From: Epiperipatus broadwayi
Lineage: Eukaryota; Onychophora; Udeonychophora; Euonychophora; Peripatidae
Assembly (NCBI GenBank): GCA_028023455.1
Contig: JAQFVV010006736.1
Location: forward strand, 182,501-246,500
Reading direction: 5' to 3'
Length of the DNA stretch: 64,000 nt
This document shows positions 50,068 to 63,900 of this stretch, piece after piece (the stretch's first letter is position 1; each line of letters opens with the position of its first letter). Under the pieces are notes generated by a model. That model ran no database searches. It was not told where the DNA came from and saw only the letters and a list, made by a program, of their open reading frames with translations. The translations under genes were made by a program, and so were the position numbers.

Positions 50068-50380
50068 TTGGTTTAACTTGATTTTGTTGTTATATATTAA
50101 ATTGTTTTTTTATTTTTATTTTGTTATGTTCTTTATATATATCCCTTTTATTTATTTGTTACTATTAATGTCTTAATAATAATTGTTTATATGCTGATAT
50201 TTAATTTTACTTTAGATTTTTAAATGTGTTAATTATCTTTTATTGAAATATGGCACATAATTATATTAATAATTTGTCATTTTAACTCATTTATGTATTT
50301 ATATATTTGTTATGGTGCAATACTGTAATTGGCTTTATGCTGTAGTTTTGTACGGTAAATAAATAAATGAATTGAATTCA

Positions 50381-50525
<145 letters not shown>

Positions 50526-51039
50526 GTTAAGTGTAGTAGAGTATGACATAAAAGTCCCTTATCATGTTTTACTACAGTGATTTTAATTAACTTAGAATAG
50601 TTTTATGAACCTGACATTTTATTGAGCTAAATTATTGTAGAATAAAAGAATAAGACTTAATTATTAGTTTAATCTTAATGAGTAGGATTTATATAGTTGT
50701 AAGAATACTATAAGTTTATTTATTTGAGATAGTAATAGGGGGGATAGTGTTCTTATGCCATTGAGGTAGTATCCTGTGGGATATTGGCTCAATATAATCT
50801 TTCTTGTCATCTGTATTTCATTTCCAAGTCTCATAATATAATAAATATTTATTTATTTACTTTATAAACTAAACCTTTTTATTATTTTGCTAGTAGAATT
50901 TTTAATATAATGCAGGGGTATTTTATTTATCAATTATTTGCATTTAACCAAACGTAATCGTTAACTAAGCTAACCCATTTTATTTTATATGATATTGCCC
51001 CGGAAGTGAGACTACAATCAATAGGTCAGAATATATATA
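50526..51039. other. AT-rich spacer
   Basis: No gene recognised. Confidence 0.5.
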
Positions 51040-51041
51040 TA

Positions 51042-51231
51042 TGATCAACAGATGGCGTTTTTACCAAAAACACGATCAAGCGTTTGTTTACATAAACGAT
51101 CAAAGAGTCAGAATTAACTATCTCTTTCGTTTTAGCCCACTTTCAGATCAGCTGATTTCAAGCTATTTTGCTGTCATCAGTGAAAGACAGAGCTTGATTG
51201 TGTTTTTGGTAAAAACGCCATCTGTTGATCA
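51042..51231. mobile_element. Mariner/Tc1-like MITE with TA target duplication
   Basis: Terminal inverted repeats of about 40 bp are nearly perfect: left TGATCAACAGATGGCGTTTT through CACGATCAAGC, right the mirror ending GCCATCTGTTGATCA. The element is 190 bp and is flanked by TA on both sides (51040-51041, 51232-51233), the target duplication of the Tc1/mariner superfamily. The 73-codon frame across it is incidental. High arm identity suggests a young copy. Confidence 0.82.
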
Positions 51232-51233
51232 TA

Positions 51234-51919
51234 AATACAAGCATCAGCAGGTTTTAACGTGATTAAAACTTGTTTTTGTTTATATATATATATATATATA
51301 ATGAAGCAATGGATCTGGAAGTCTGATCCATGCTTCACAGCCTTCTATAAACTTAACTAATATTGTAGACCTGAATTAAGTTTATAGTCCAGTATCAGCA
51401 GGGTTTTGCATTAAAGCTAAAATTAATACGTTCATTTTGTTTACTTAACAGTATTTAAATTTGTATTTGCATTAAAATATTTCTTTTAAAATAAATTCTG
51501 TTAAGATTAAATTGCTATTAAACTTTACTCTTAAAACTTATTAATCAAACATATATAAACATCAAGCATATATATATGAGTTAATGCAAAATTCTGTCGA
51601 AATAAAATGTTATTTTGTTAAAAGAAATAATAATATATATATATTTTTTAAATTTTGTTAAAATATGGCATATGATTTTATTTTGAGATAAGACTACCAA
51701 CATTTCTAAAGGAATGGCATGTTTCAATTAATATTGCTTTCAAGGCAATTAAAGATGGCCTTTTTAAATTAAATCAAATTCGAAATAAAATGCAGAAATT
51801 GATAACAAAAATTTAAAGTTTATTTTTAGCTAAAAGTTGCTTCGAAACAAAGAAGCATAGGGGGCTTATCAAGTTCTAAAATCATACGCAAAAAAATAGA
51901 AGGGTAGCTCATGAAAGGG
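51234..51919. other. AT-rich spacer upstream of a possible promoter
   Basis: No gene recognised. A short inverted segment near 51306-51400 contains mirrored GAAGCATGGATC-like and TAAACTTAA-like pieces. Confidence 0.4.
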
Positions 51920-51927
51920 TATAAAAA
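51920..51927 (+). promoter_or_regulatory. Strong TATA box of a possible transcription unit
   Basis: TATAAAAA sits in a G+C-richer context (GGGTATAAAAAGGAG), about 30 bases before a pyrimidine-poor start region. Sequence composition changes downstream of it, as expected at a transcript start. Confidence 0.35.
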
Positions 51928-51949
51928 GGAGAAGAGAACAAAAGACTGG

Positions 51950-53526
51950 GTTAAGCCAAGACACACACACAGAAACTACTAGCTTTTTTTTATTCTACTT
52001 TGATTTGGTGCTGTTCTGCTATTATATCCTGTGCTTGGATTCTTTGTGAAATTTTACTTTTAAAATCAGTTAAATATTGTTGCTGAATTAGGCAGATTTT
52101 TGCTGATCAATTCATTAAGATTTGGCTCCTGAATTTAATCAGATTTTGTCCTCACCATTATTCTGATTTTTGTGCTTGAAGATTCAGCAGTCAGTGCTTT
52201 AAAGTGATCTGAATTTTGCAGAAAATTTCCTGTTATATGTTCCAACATGCGATCTGTTAAAGGTTATACAAATTTGGTGGATGTGACCATGATGTTTGGT
52301 GGTTAGGCACACAGCTTTGCCTGCTGTCAGGGTCCTAGTCCATCAAAATGCCATAACATGTCCAATAAAAAGAAACCTGAACTGTGAGCCATGTCTGTGA
52401 ACTTCACGATAAAAATGCTGCATAATTTCCATTTCCTCGTCCAGACAAATCCCAACGCATTCAATCAAGCCATCCATTGAGGGAACTGGATCCGAAGAAC
52501 AGGGACTGGTAATTATATAAAAATCTTCTCATGAACTATTACTTACCTTTTTTTAATACCTTTCACAACTTATGTCTTCAATTCATCTTTATTATGTAAT
52601 TATTGTTCACATTAGACTAATATTAGATTAATCTTACTTTATCATTCGATCATTTACTTATACTGAAAATTTTCCCCTTCGCTATTCCTCATTTTAAAAT
52701 GTATAAATGTTTTCTTGTTTTTTTACTTGCAGTTTAAATTATTTTTTCACTTAAAACTTTCCAATTTAAAATAATATCGGTCTTCTAAATACTAGTAAGT
52801 TTCCTTTGTTTGCCAACTTGATCTCCTCGATAATGCCTCTTTTGTCTGCCTTTAGCCCCATACTTATATCTTAGTATAAATGTCTTAAATATTTTAAAAT
52901 TGTTTTAAGCACAAAGAAACTAGAAAATGCTTTGTGAAAAATTTATTTTAATTGTGCTTTATCGAGGGGATTCGAGTTAATAATTTTATTAAAATTGGGA
53001 GAGTACTGTTTAGACCGCAAAATGTTATGTAATTGCCCTCCACTTTTTTGTAAAGTTATTTATTATTAATCAATCGGGGAATAGCGGAGATAATTAAAAC
53101 CTTTCAAATATTTAAAGTTATGTTTTATTAAAATATGTTATTTAATCTAAAAGGCTTAAGTTGTCTAATTTTATTTCAATTTCTGATTAACTTAACCCTT
53201 ATTTTACTTTTCCAATGATCCAGGCATGCACAAACACATATTTCATATTACATTTTTTTATGCACATTTAACTTGGTTAGTTCTGTAAGTGTTCTCATCC
53301 ATGTTTCTCCCTGATGCTAAGCTTTGGGCCGGGTGAGAAAATAATTTATGCGTATCTCAGATTTGTTGTTATTTTGTAGTTAGACTCGAGAATAGGTGAA
53401 TAGGGCAGAGGTCATAGTATTCTTGATTTCTATATTTCACGTATGGGTGGCCTTGAAATACTTTCATCTAGTATCCAAACTAGGTTAAACCAACATACAT
53501 CATCTGACCATTACAATATGAGTGAG
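51950..53526 (+). other. Possible untranslated first exons of a plus-strand gene
   Basis: A candidate exon 1 (about 51950-52508) follows the TATA box, is richer in G+C than its surroundings, lacks a long open frame, and ends at CTG|GTAATT. A candidate exon 2 (53380-53526) has the acceptor TTATTTTGTAG and the donor GAG|GTATGT; nine bases before the donor is an ATG (53518-53520) reading Met-Ser-Glu. This would fit a gene whose coding body begins just before the second intron, with later exons to the right. No peptide homology supports it. Alternatives are a retroelement LTR or a SINE: a tRNA-like segment TGGTTAGGCACACAG...GGGTCCTAGTCC lies at 52300-52345. Confidence 0.2.
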
Positions 53527-56202
53527 GTATGTATGCAATTGATTTTTATGCTGTTAAATTAAAAGATGATGACTTTTATATATACAGTATTTAAAAAAGG
53601 AGGAATATATATTATTATTATTATAAACCAAAAAAATTAAATGCAACAGATATTTGCCAAAAAAAATTAATGTTATTCTTTTATCTTTTTAAAATTATTA
53701 AGAATAATATTATTTAAAGATCATGTGATGAAGTTATAAAGTACATAATTAAATCTGTGAAAGACTATGAAAGCATGAATTCAAAGAATAGTGTGAGATG
53801 CATAACAAAAGATATTCTAAAAATTGGATTAGCATTTTTTGGATATGAATAAAACTTTGTAGATTTTCTTCTTTAAGTATAGGAAACTGAACTACTGCAA
53901 TAGAAATTGTATTTTAAAAATCATTAGACAAACAATCAAATTATGAAGGAGTAAGTTCATTTCAGGTAAAAGTTCTTTAAGAGACCTCAAGGATTTGCCA
54001 AAAAACACCTGTTCATAGAAACTTTAAGATTATTATCATTATTATTAAAGGATTATACCAACAACAGCTCCTATATAAGTGAAAAAAAAAACAAACATCA
54101 CAAAGTATATGTTATAGTATTCTGTTATTAAATTTTAGGATAAATTTTTTTACCTTACTCTAGCTAAAGTATCAAAACTCTAGAGTTCTGTACTATTGTA
54201 TTTTATTTCATTATTAAAAATTACAGCACTTTTTCAAGAATGACCAGTGTATTACACTTAATTGATAACTTAACTTCAAATAGTTTGTCATAAATCATTT
54301 ATGGAATGGAAGCATTGTTATGCATAACTTTACTGTTATTTATTATTAGACATGCTGTATCAACGTTTTACAGAAAACAAAAGAGACTTTATTTATTATT
54401 TGTAGTATAAAAAAAGGGGAAAATCTTTATTATTATTATTAATTTTTCTTTCTTATGATTTAAAAAAAGAATGTCTTTCCGTAATAAGTAACAGCATAAT
54501 AATCTTATATATAATATTTCATACAGTATTACACTGCATATATCATATTCATAAGTTAATCTTATTCAAGTGTGATAGAGGTACATTCATTTTTTAAAAA
54601 TTTGATAATCTGTTTACTCATTTTTTATGTTTCAAAAGGCTTTATTGGTCTATAGATGTACAACAAAAAGAAAAAGAAATAACAATCTTGATCAGGGCTT
54701 ACCAGTCTCCTGATTGTTACATCAGATACTAACACTTTACATATATTAATGGGTCAATACACTTTTTTGTCACTAATCCTGGTGATCTAGTTCTTTGACG
54801 ATGGTGAGTCATTTTTATAAATTAGAGGAAAGTTGCATTATTGACCAGATGTCTGAGAAAATGTTGGACGATGAAATTTTTTTCATCCCTTGTGCATATG
54901 ATATCAAGTTTGTTTTTAAATGTATTAGGGTATTTTGTGTCCAGTCCATACATAAGTGTACAACTGGTATACCATAGTGAATATAAAATAAATGTGTCAT
55001 ATTTTTTATTTTTAAAATTTTTTAGAATGTGGCATTGGATATTATTGTATCTGGGGCATGTGAAGAATATGTGTAATAGGGTTTCTGATTCTCTTTGACA
55101 CAGCTTATAAAATGATATAATTTATGCTAGACATCAAACCTTAAGAGAGTAGGTATGATTATCGATTATCTGAGATTTCTATATCAGACTTTGAGACTGC
55201 ACACACAATCATATATTCATGCATACATTTTTAGGTCATCATAATAAAGGCAGTAATTTAATACTTAACTTATATATATATATATCCGAAGGCAAATATT
55301 TATTTATTATTTATTTATTTTGCTTTATTGCAAATAAACTTTATTATTTTATTTTAAATTTGAAGTTGTATATATTTTTTGTAATATTAATAATTCATTG
55401 ATGCATGATAGATTAACTGCCTCATGTATATTTAAACCCTGAGAGATTATTGTTGCCCATGAACATCTATCAGACAGGAGTATTATTATGTGTAACAAAC
55501 ATTAAATTTAGCCATGGTACTCAAATAAATATTGGGTATTATGTTTCCATACTCATACATATAGTTCAAAGTGCATATTTAATAAATCACCAGATTAGTG
55601 CTAACATAAAGATATAAGTTAACTTATAAATTGCATGCACATGTAATATATTTATAGCAAGATTATAAGGAAACACAAATATTTGACTAAATTTGAACTC
55701 AGAGATCTTTAGTTGAATTAAATACTATTTGGATGTAATAAAATTCTCTTGACTCCACATATCCTTGATGTTTGCATTCTCACATAAATGGTACATTGAT
55801 ACTCTTTTTCTATACAAGGCTTTCATTGCTCTCCTTTTTTGTAACAAACTCACAATTACACTTTCGCATACCAATCCATAGATATTGACAACACATTTTT
55901 TTTAGATATTTAAAATTTAACTGGCCCAAAACATGAAGCCTCCACAAGATATACTATTTTTAATATTTACAATATATATATAAAATTATGCAGTTTTATC
56001 AAATTCAGCTTATTTTTGTTACAATGGTAGTAAAATCTGGCAAAACTTATAATCAGTTTATGCTTAATATTATTATTAGTTAATGTTTGCACTCAAGTAT
56101 CTATTTTTCTAACTGTACACCTATCTAATGGTCCATTCAATGTGCATATTCTCCCAACTATTCATCTGTCAATATATATATATATGTCTATCTGAACTTA
56201 CA
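53527..56202. other. AT-rich stretch without recognised gene
   Basis: A patch at about 54640-55150 is more complex in sequence, with overlapping frames of 60-85 codons on both strands. It looks like a decayed repeat, but I could not assign it. Otherwise nothing is supported. Confidence 0.4.
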
Positions 56203-56619
<417 letters not shown>

Positions 56620-59600
56620 ACTATTTATCCATGAAAGGTTACTTCCATAACCTAACTATTGTTTATAGCAAAAAACTATTGTTTATATGCAGGAAAATTT
56701 AGTTATTTATAATAATAAAAAGCATAATATGATTATGATTAAAAATATTTTGTTATATATTTAGACTTTGTCCAAATAAAATAGATTAGAAAAAAATAAT
56801 TTGAAAATAACAGCTATGAAAAAACAGAGACAAGTTTTATATTAAAATCGTTATTACTTTTCAGGAAATAAAAAAATAATATAAGTTCTAACTTCCAATT
56901 GTTGTTGACAGATTGAATTAATTGTAAATACTATTAATATAAGGATTTTATGTTAAATTTTGACACGTAATATATAATATAGTCATATAATTATCAATAA
57001 ATTTAGCAAAAAAATAACATTGGAGGTAAGATTTTTAAATATAACAATTAATTGAATTTAATTCATTTTCATTTGAGTATGAAGGCAGACTTTCAAGAAA
57101 ATTAATTATCCATTCTCAAAGAATTTTAAAAAGAAAAGGATCTTTTAATAAATTTATTTTGTTTTTAATGATTATTTAAATTGTTTATATACTTACATAT
57201 ATATATATATATTTATAATCATACATGCCCAATATGTATGGAATCATTTATAAATCTGATGGTATTACTATCTGAAAAATAAATTTAAAAATAATTTTCT
57301 TTACAAATGTATATATATGGAATGAAGATTAAAAGAAAGAAAGAGAGGAGAGAGAAAGAAGGAAGATAAAATTATAATATTTTTTTTCTCAGCAACTACG
57401 CGTTCTCAAAGGATGAAAAATGTTTTGAGATAATAAAATGTTGGAAAAAAATATTTTTTCAACAATATTATCTACGGCATTTTAAGACTAAGTTCAATAT
57501 TTTAGATCATCCATTTTTATATATATATCTGGATATTAATTCTAATTAAGGCGTGATTTGAGCTAGGAGTATTTCCAGATGATTTTGTATATGTTCAAAG
57601 TACATTTATCAATTTATTACACACACGCATGATTTCTAATTACCAGAAGATCGCTATGGAATCCAGTAAAATATCCGTTTAACGCTAATGTTAATAAGCA
57701 AATGTATACTGGAACAAATCCGAAATAATATTATCCTTTATTACGAAAATATTTTGTTTACTTTAAACATCGCCGTATAAATATATTCTTGTGTGCATAT
57801 GTGTGTGTTTTCAGGAGTTTATATATGTGCATGTAAATAGATACTACTTTATATTAATATGTAATCACGCAGTATATAATGAATGGGTGTACATACTAAT
57901 ATTGATTATATAAAAATATATTTTAATAACTTTTTAATATTAACCAATATTTAAACACCTACGTAAAATATATTTTCTTCAGCAAACGAAATAATAGTTC
58001 GTACAAATATTAACTAGACAAATAACTTAATTTCTTTATAAAATAATTACGATTTTCAAATGTAATTATAGAAACTATAGCTCTATTAATAGTACACTAT
58101 ATATATATAGTAGATAAAACAGTGATTAAATAGAACTTCTGAGCTAAAATCTTTTTTACAGTCTCCAAAATGAGTTATGAAAAGAAATCAATTCCCCAAC
58201 AGGCTTACTATTTTCCAGCTAGCATAGAGTTTTGAATGTATGTGATAATCGTATATAAAGAGTACTATCACACACATACATATTTCACAATGATTTGTCA
58301 ATATTTCATAATGGTAAAACTACTAAATAAATTATTTTTTCACACTCTCCAATTGAAATTATCTTTTCAGATTTGTTTACATTTATTTCAAAGCACAATA
58401 ATCAATTAATTACACATTTTGAGGACAAGTTTCTTGATGAAACTTTCATAAAAATGAGTTTCTACTTCTACCTTGGTTAATATTTAACTTTATTGAAATA
58501 AACTAATTATTATATAGAATGCAGTGCTGAATATTTTTGTTTTAATATTAAGTCCATCAATTTACTCTTAAGCAGTTGCTTTCTTTTTCGTAGCTAATGA
58601 AGAATTTCAGAGATGAATACAAGCTATAAAGTAATTTATCTGCTGTCTCATGTGACTGAATAACGAATATTTAACACTATGTAATTGGAGTTGTCGATTC
58701 TTTTTCTGAAGTATATACAAAATGTAAGCTCGTATAAATAGTTTCTAACATGCAACATTTGTACAATAAAATATATTGTTTAATACAGAAGAGCATATGG
58801 TAATTTGAAGAAGCAAAAATAAAAAAAAATGCTTTTATAAAAACATCAATATATTTTACATAAATACCAAGTAATTAATTTATATATCATCTAAATTTAT
58901 ATACTATCTATCTTTAATCTTTATAAATATAATACTAAAGCAGAGAATCCAAATGTTATTTGGCATTCACCATTTTTTCAGAAAAAAAAATACTCAATTC
59001 ACCCTGGGCTACTCTCTTCCCTGAAATTATCTTCTTTAATAAGTAAAAAATAGAAAGTTGCAGTAACAAATTTGCATTCTTTTATGTATCTACATATGCC
59101 CTAAATTAAGAAAGATATTCTAAATAAGATAGTTTGCAGGTTGATATTATAAAATTGTTTTTTTAATCAACTATAATAACATTTTCTATTTCACTCCCCA
59201 AATTAAGATAATAATAAATAAAAAATTTGAATAACACTCGAAATAATTCGAACGAGAGGAATGAACAAATTCGGATTTATATTTATCAGCAATATTCTCA
59301 AATCACAATTAGCTAATTGCAGCCAGTTTCTTTTATTAGCTAACTTAATTGTAATAACACTAAATCCACTTTACACTAAATACTGAGCATGATAAAAGAA
59401 ATGGAATTGAACCTTTTATACTATAATCCATAACCCATAATAAATTATAGCTATATTCTTCTACAGCCAGATCTGTAGATAGAAATCTTTGAATATTTTC
59501 TAATTCCTTAGTCTGCTGTTTCTTCTAGCAGTTTTTTAAATGTTAGAGATTTTTTTTGTGTGTTTGTACTTTAAAAAAATCGAAAATTCAATTATGTATG

Positions 59601-59639
59601 TTTATTTAAAGAATAACTTCATATTATTGGTTGAAATCA
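56620..59639. other. AT-rich stretch without recognised gene
   Basis: A purine-rich run lies at about 57328-57370. No exon, RNA gene or repeat boundary was supported. Confidence 0.45.
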
Positions 59640-60660
59640 GAATGGAAGTTCCAATACTGACTATAGGGAAATGAGGCTTTATCATGTTTTCTACTGTGGA
59701 TAAATTTAAAAATTGGCTGAATTTCTCTTATCTTAAATTCCATTTGTAATTTCAGTTTTGTTATAAATATGAAAATAACAGCTTTTATTTTTATTAAATT
59801 TAGTTTATCACACTGGAGTTATAGTTTGTTTAATTAAGTTTATTAAACAAATCTCTTATAAACTATGCCACTTTCAGAATCAATCAAGTTAATTATAAAA
59901 CATTTTTGTTTTTTAGGAATTATAACACTGACTTCTGAACAGGTATCTTTTGATAAAAAAGAAACTTCTGTATGAAGAAATAAATAACTGACTTCAGCAT
60001 CTGTTTTCAGTATAAAGTTGTCAAATTGATTTTTATTTTGTCTATTGCCTTAATAACATAATGTGTCTTACTTAAATATTCCCTTGTCTTTTGTCAATTA
60101 AATGTTGAAGATTAATGGGCCAGTATTTAGCAAATATATTCTGAAACATTCTTTAAATATAAAAAACCTTATAGTGCTCTATTATCTCTGGAGCATAATC
60201 AGTAGCAACTGATAGGTAATATTTTTTCTTTAGAATACTCTTACAATATATGAAATATTGATTCTCCTGCAGCATCTGTTTGCAAAGTTTTAGCAAATAA
60301 TAATTCTTGGGTATTTTTTTTTTCTTTTTTTATGAATACACTATGCTAAAATTAAGGATTCATTTCCTGATAATGGGGATTCATCAAACAGCATAGAAAA
60401 TTGGGTTGTTTTTCAAAACTCCCATAATGAATCTTCAGTATCTTTAGCCAATGAGTAATAAAATGTTATGAAAAGCATGCTATCCATCATTATTATCTTA
60501 TTTGGATGCTACTGGAGTGTGTTTTGACAATGACGCTGACTCAAAACAATGTCTAAAGTTCTTGAAAATAAATTTTTATGTAGTCTTGAAGACTTCATAG
60601 CTTCATTTGATAAAACGTTTTAGCAAATCAGGTTTATCAGTAATGTATTTTTATATCTTA
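59640..60660 (-). pseudogene. Decayed hAT-superfamily transposase (ZBED5/SCAND3-like)
   Basis: No long frame survives, but minus-strand pieces appear in the correct order for a hAT transposase of the kind domesticated as ZBED5/SCAND3. They are a segment with FSMLFDESPLSG (about 60380), where an LxDEST-type Asp motif is expected; QELLFAKTLQTDAAGESIF (60310-60253); a KEK-LPIS-VATDYAPE stretch (about 60200), matching the ATDGAPAM block; VIKAIDKIKIN (about 60050); and LHTEVSFLSKDTCSEV (59982-59935), matching LHTEVRWLSKG. Further on comes KIKAVIFIFITKLKL (about 59770). The family cuts and pastes DNA using an RNase-H-like fold. Stops and frameshifts are numerous. I did not find the terminal inverted repeats. 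This is unrelated in position to the hAT element at 18568. Confidence 0.7.
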
Positions 60661-60948
60661 TAGGCGACTGACTAATGCTATAATTTATATTGTCTAATTT
60701 TTTTTTTTAGGTTCAACCATGGTATTATCAGAAAATAGTAAAATGTATGTGCTCATTTATCATAATACACTTAAAATTAAAAAGAGCAATTTCTCTTAAA
60801 GAATAAAACTTTTGCAGTGAGTGAATTATTAGCACAGCCATGACATAAGATGTGGTTTTTGTTTAAGTCGGCAAAAGATAAACAATACTTATGAATTTGA
60901 TAAAGTGAGATTTGCTCAGCTATATATACATATATATATATATATATT
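60661..60948. other. Spacer ending in a short (TA)n tract
   Basis: AT-rich; the TA tract at 60921-60947 directly precedes long repeat copy 2, as a TA tract precedes copy 1. Confidence 0.5.
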
Positions 60949-63900
60949 GTGCCCTTTTCTATAGGTCAGTAATAATTCATAACAGTCAATTACTAAAAAA
61001 TTTTAAATTTAGAATGTGTTCTTTTAATACATTAATTATATAAGTCAATTATATCTTTAAAGTACAATTTGAAGCTAAAGAGAATACGTAGTATATAAAA
61101 TCATTTAAACATAGTTATATAAAGCTTTAAATATTGTTTCATATGGTTGTAAAAGCTGGTCATATTAAATAACACAGCTATAAATAATTAAAAGTATATT
61201 TAATAAATTCGATTTTAATAGTTTAAAAACTTATAGTTAATAAATGCTATGTTTAAATTTATAATCATATTTAATAAGCAAAAATTAATATAGTATATTT
61301 TAAAATAAACTTTATGATGGTGAAAATTATATCTAGTTCTATATTTTCTAAATTATTCTTCCAAATTTTTTATAATTATTTTATATAATATAATAAGTGT
61401 ATCAATTTTATTAGTCTAGGCAGAGAAATAGATTGAAAATCGTCTGTCAAAGTTATTAATCGCGTGACTTTTAATGTACAGTACGTTCACACACACGCTT
61501 GTTTGAATTAATAACAAAGTTTAAAATATTTTAAAAGTTATATTATAGAATTGGATAGAATTATTGCCTATCATAAAAGCAAATAATAATAAATATTAAG
61601 TTAACTGTCGTTATTAGATGAATACATGATGTTTTAAAGTAATGTAATAAAGACGAATACAGATATATAAAAATTAAATATTTTATTTAAATAAAAATAG
61701 ATAAATTGAATATTAAGAAATGGAATAAGTTATTAAATGTTGTTTTAAAAGTTATTTTAAATGTTTAAATAGTTTTAATAAAATAATTTTATTTAAAGGT
61801 AATATTTTAAAATAATATTTTAAGTTCATTACATCATCATTTCTTATTTTTCAAATTTAATTCTACTATAAATTGAAAATATGTAAATTTGTTCTCAAGC
61901 TAAAGTAAGAATTGACCAATAAAAATAGGTATCCTTACAGACTATAAATATCAATTGCAACTAAGTTATAGCGGGAGATTAATAATGTATTGAAACCGGA
62001 GAAAGGTAAATTATAACTATCAAAAAGATAATATTTTTTAAATCTTTTATTTTAGTCAATTTTTTTTTTTGGTACTTTCTTATACTTTATCTTGCAAAAA
62101 ACTAATTGATAATTTTAAAAATATTTTTTGCAAAAGAGAGTATAAACAAAAAATATTTTAATAATTTCGTTCAACATGATTTTCTAATTTTTTAAAGTAC
62201 TTTACCAGTCGTATTTTATCTAAAGGTTTAACCTAAACTAGCAATAAAAAATGGATATACTATAAAATAAAATGGATAGAAGTTGTAATGCTGAAAAAAT
62301 ATTTGAAATATTTATTGATACAGCTTTATTAATATTTAACCGAAGAACTGTTCTGGTACATAAAAAACCACAGCTCGGACATTATACAGAGTCTAATAAA
62401 TGTATTGAAGACGCATTATTATCCATAAGCTTATTCAAGATTTATTTTTTTAAAAGTAGTAATAAGACAATTATATATTCATGAATTATTTTATATAGTA
62501 TAATATTCAAAGAAGTAAAATGTTATATCCTTTCTAAAGGTAACATTTTTTTAAAAAATATTTTATCAGATTAACCATAATATATTATTTTAAAAGAGAT
62601 TTATAAAAATACCAAACGAAAGTTTAAATGTATCAAGAAGGAAACTTAGATAAAAAAGTGAACACATAGATGAATAAAAAATGGATCCATGGAAATACAA
62701 ATAGTACTTAAAAGTTCATCGAATATTTTTAAAGTTAAATTAGATGGATTGATGCATCGGATATGCAGAGAATATTGGTAGAGAAGATTAAGAAGCTTCA
62801 CGGGATTAATTAATATATTTAATTATCTCCTAAAAATTAAAACCAAGGATTATTTTCTATAAATTTTATTAAATGGATTAATAATTATTTTGTTTTAAAC
62901 TTTAACGTGCTTGGAGAAGAACATTTTTGGAAAACTCTAGAGAAAATAATAAGCATTTTGGACTTATCAGGAACTATCGTCAAGAAAATATGTAACTATA
63001 GTTTTAATTCTTTTTATTTTGTTAACCTAGTTTAAATCTAAAATTTTATATAAGATTAGGAAAAACATAAAAACATTAATTTGTTAATATTAAAAATTTA
63101 TATTATAACAATTAAAAATTTTGCTAAAAAATATTTTAATATAAAGTGTATGGGTGTGAATTTTTTTTTTTTTATATCTGCAATGCTCAAGTGGACAAAG
63201 GAAGCCTACTGAACACGATGACTAGATAAAGATTATTGGTAATAATAATAACTATTGATAATTTTATAATGTATATTTTTTGTTTTCTTTAGATCATCCA
63301 TAAATTGGAAGAATGAAGTGTAAAAGTTTTTTTATTATATGTACCGCATTTCATACAACATTTTAAAAAACATTATGAGATAGGATTGATTTGAAAATAT
63401 GCATACGACAATTTTTTTTATTTTTTTTATTAGTGATATAATCCAACATAACAAATAATTATGTGATTCTTTTAAAGTTTTTATGATATGGGATATTCAA
63501 ATATTGTCTAAGTAGATTGTATATGATTAAACATACAGAGCAATGAAGTAAGCAACTTTTCTTATGGAATCGTAAGATTGTTTAACTATTAATGAATTTT
63601 ATTTATTGTTTTGTAAATGCAGATAATTATTTTATCGATGTAAGATGTAGAAAAATCTTGAGAAATAATGTTGAGATAGTGGCTTGGAAGTACTATAGTT
63701 AGCAGGAAACCAAGATGATGTATTTTTTTTAAGAAATAGGATGTTATAAGGAATGGAAATAATATTTAGTCTTTATGTGGTTATCAGCATAGTTAACAAA
63801 GCCCTATGACTGATACACATTTTATTTGGACAGTGTTTATATTTCTTTAAATATTTGACGCTCTAATAAAGCTGAAGAAATAGCTTTAACATCGTCCCTG

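Larger units (their letters stand above)
44713..50380 (+). mobile_element. CR1/Jockey-type non-LTR retrotransposon inside an ATT microsatellite
   Basis: A LINE of about 5.7 kb with two coding regions: ORF1 with a PHD-like finger and a C-terminal block ending near SPNLWPCDASISFF, and ORF2 with an apurinic-type endonuclease and reverse transcriptase. The 3'UTR (50068-50380) ends with GGTAAATAAATAAATGAATT, then the ATT tract. The finger begins about seven codons after the 5' tract, so either the 5'UTR is gone or the element is slightly truncated. Several stops and frameshifts show it is inactive but not ancient. Flanking by the same trinucleotide on both sides suggests insertion into a microsatellite. 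Confidence 0.8.

Noticed and set aside
52288-52350. tRNA-like segment with GGTTAGGCACACAG and GGGTCCTAGTCC
   Set aside because: Could be a SINE head, but no fold or second copy was found; mentioned only under the possible exon.
54795-55098. Overlapping 60-85 codon frames near 54.8-55.1 kb
   Set aside because: Frames occur on both strands without motif; probably a decayed repeat that I cannot identify.
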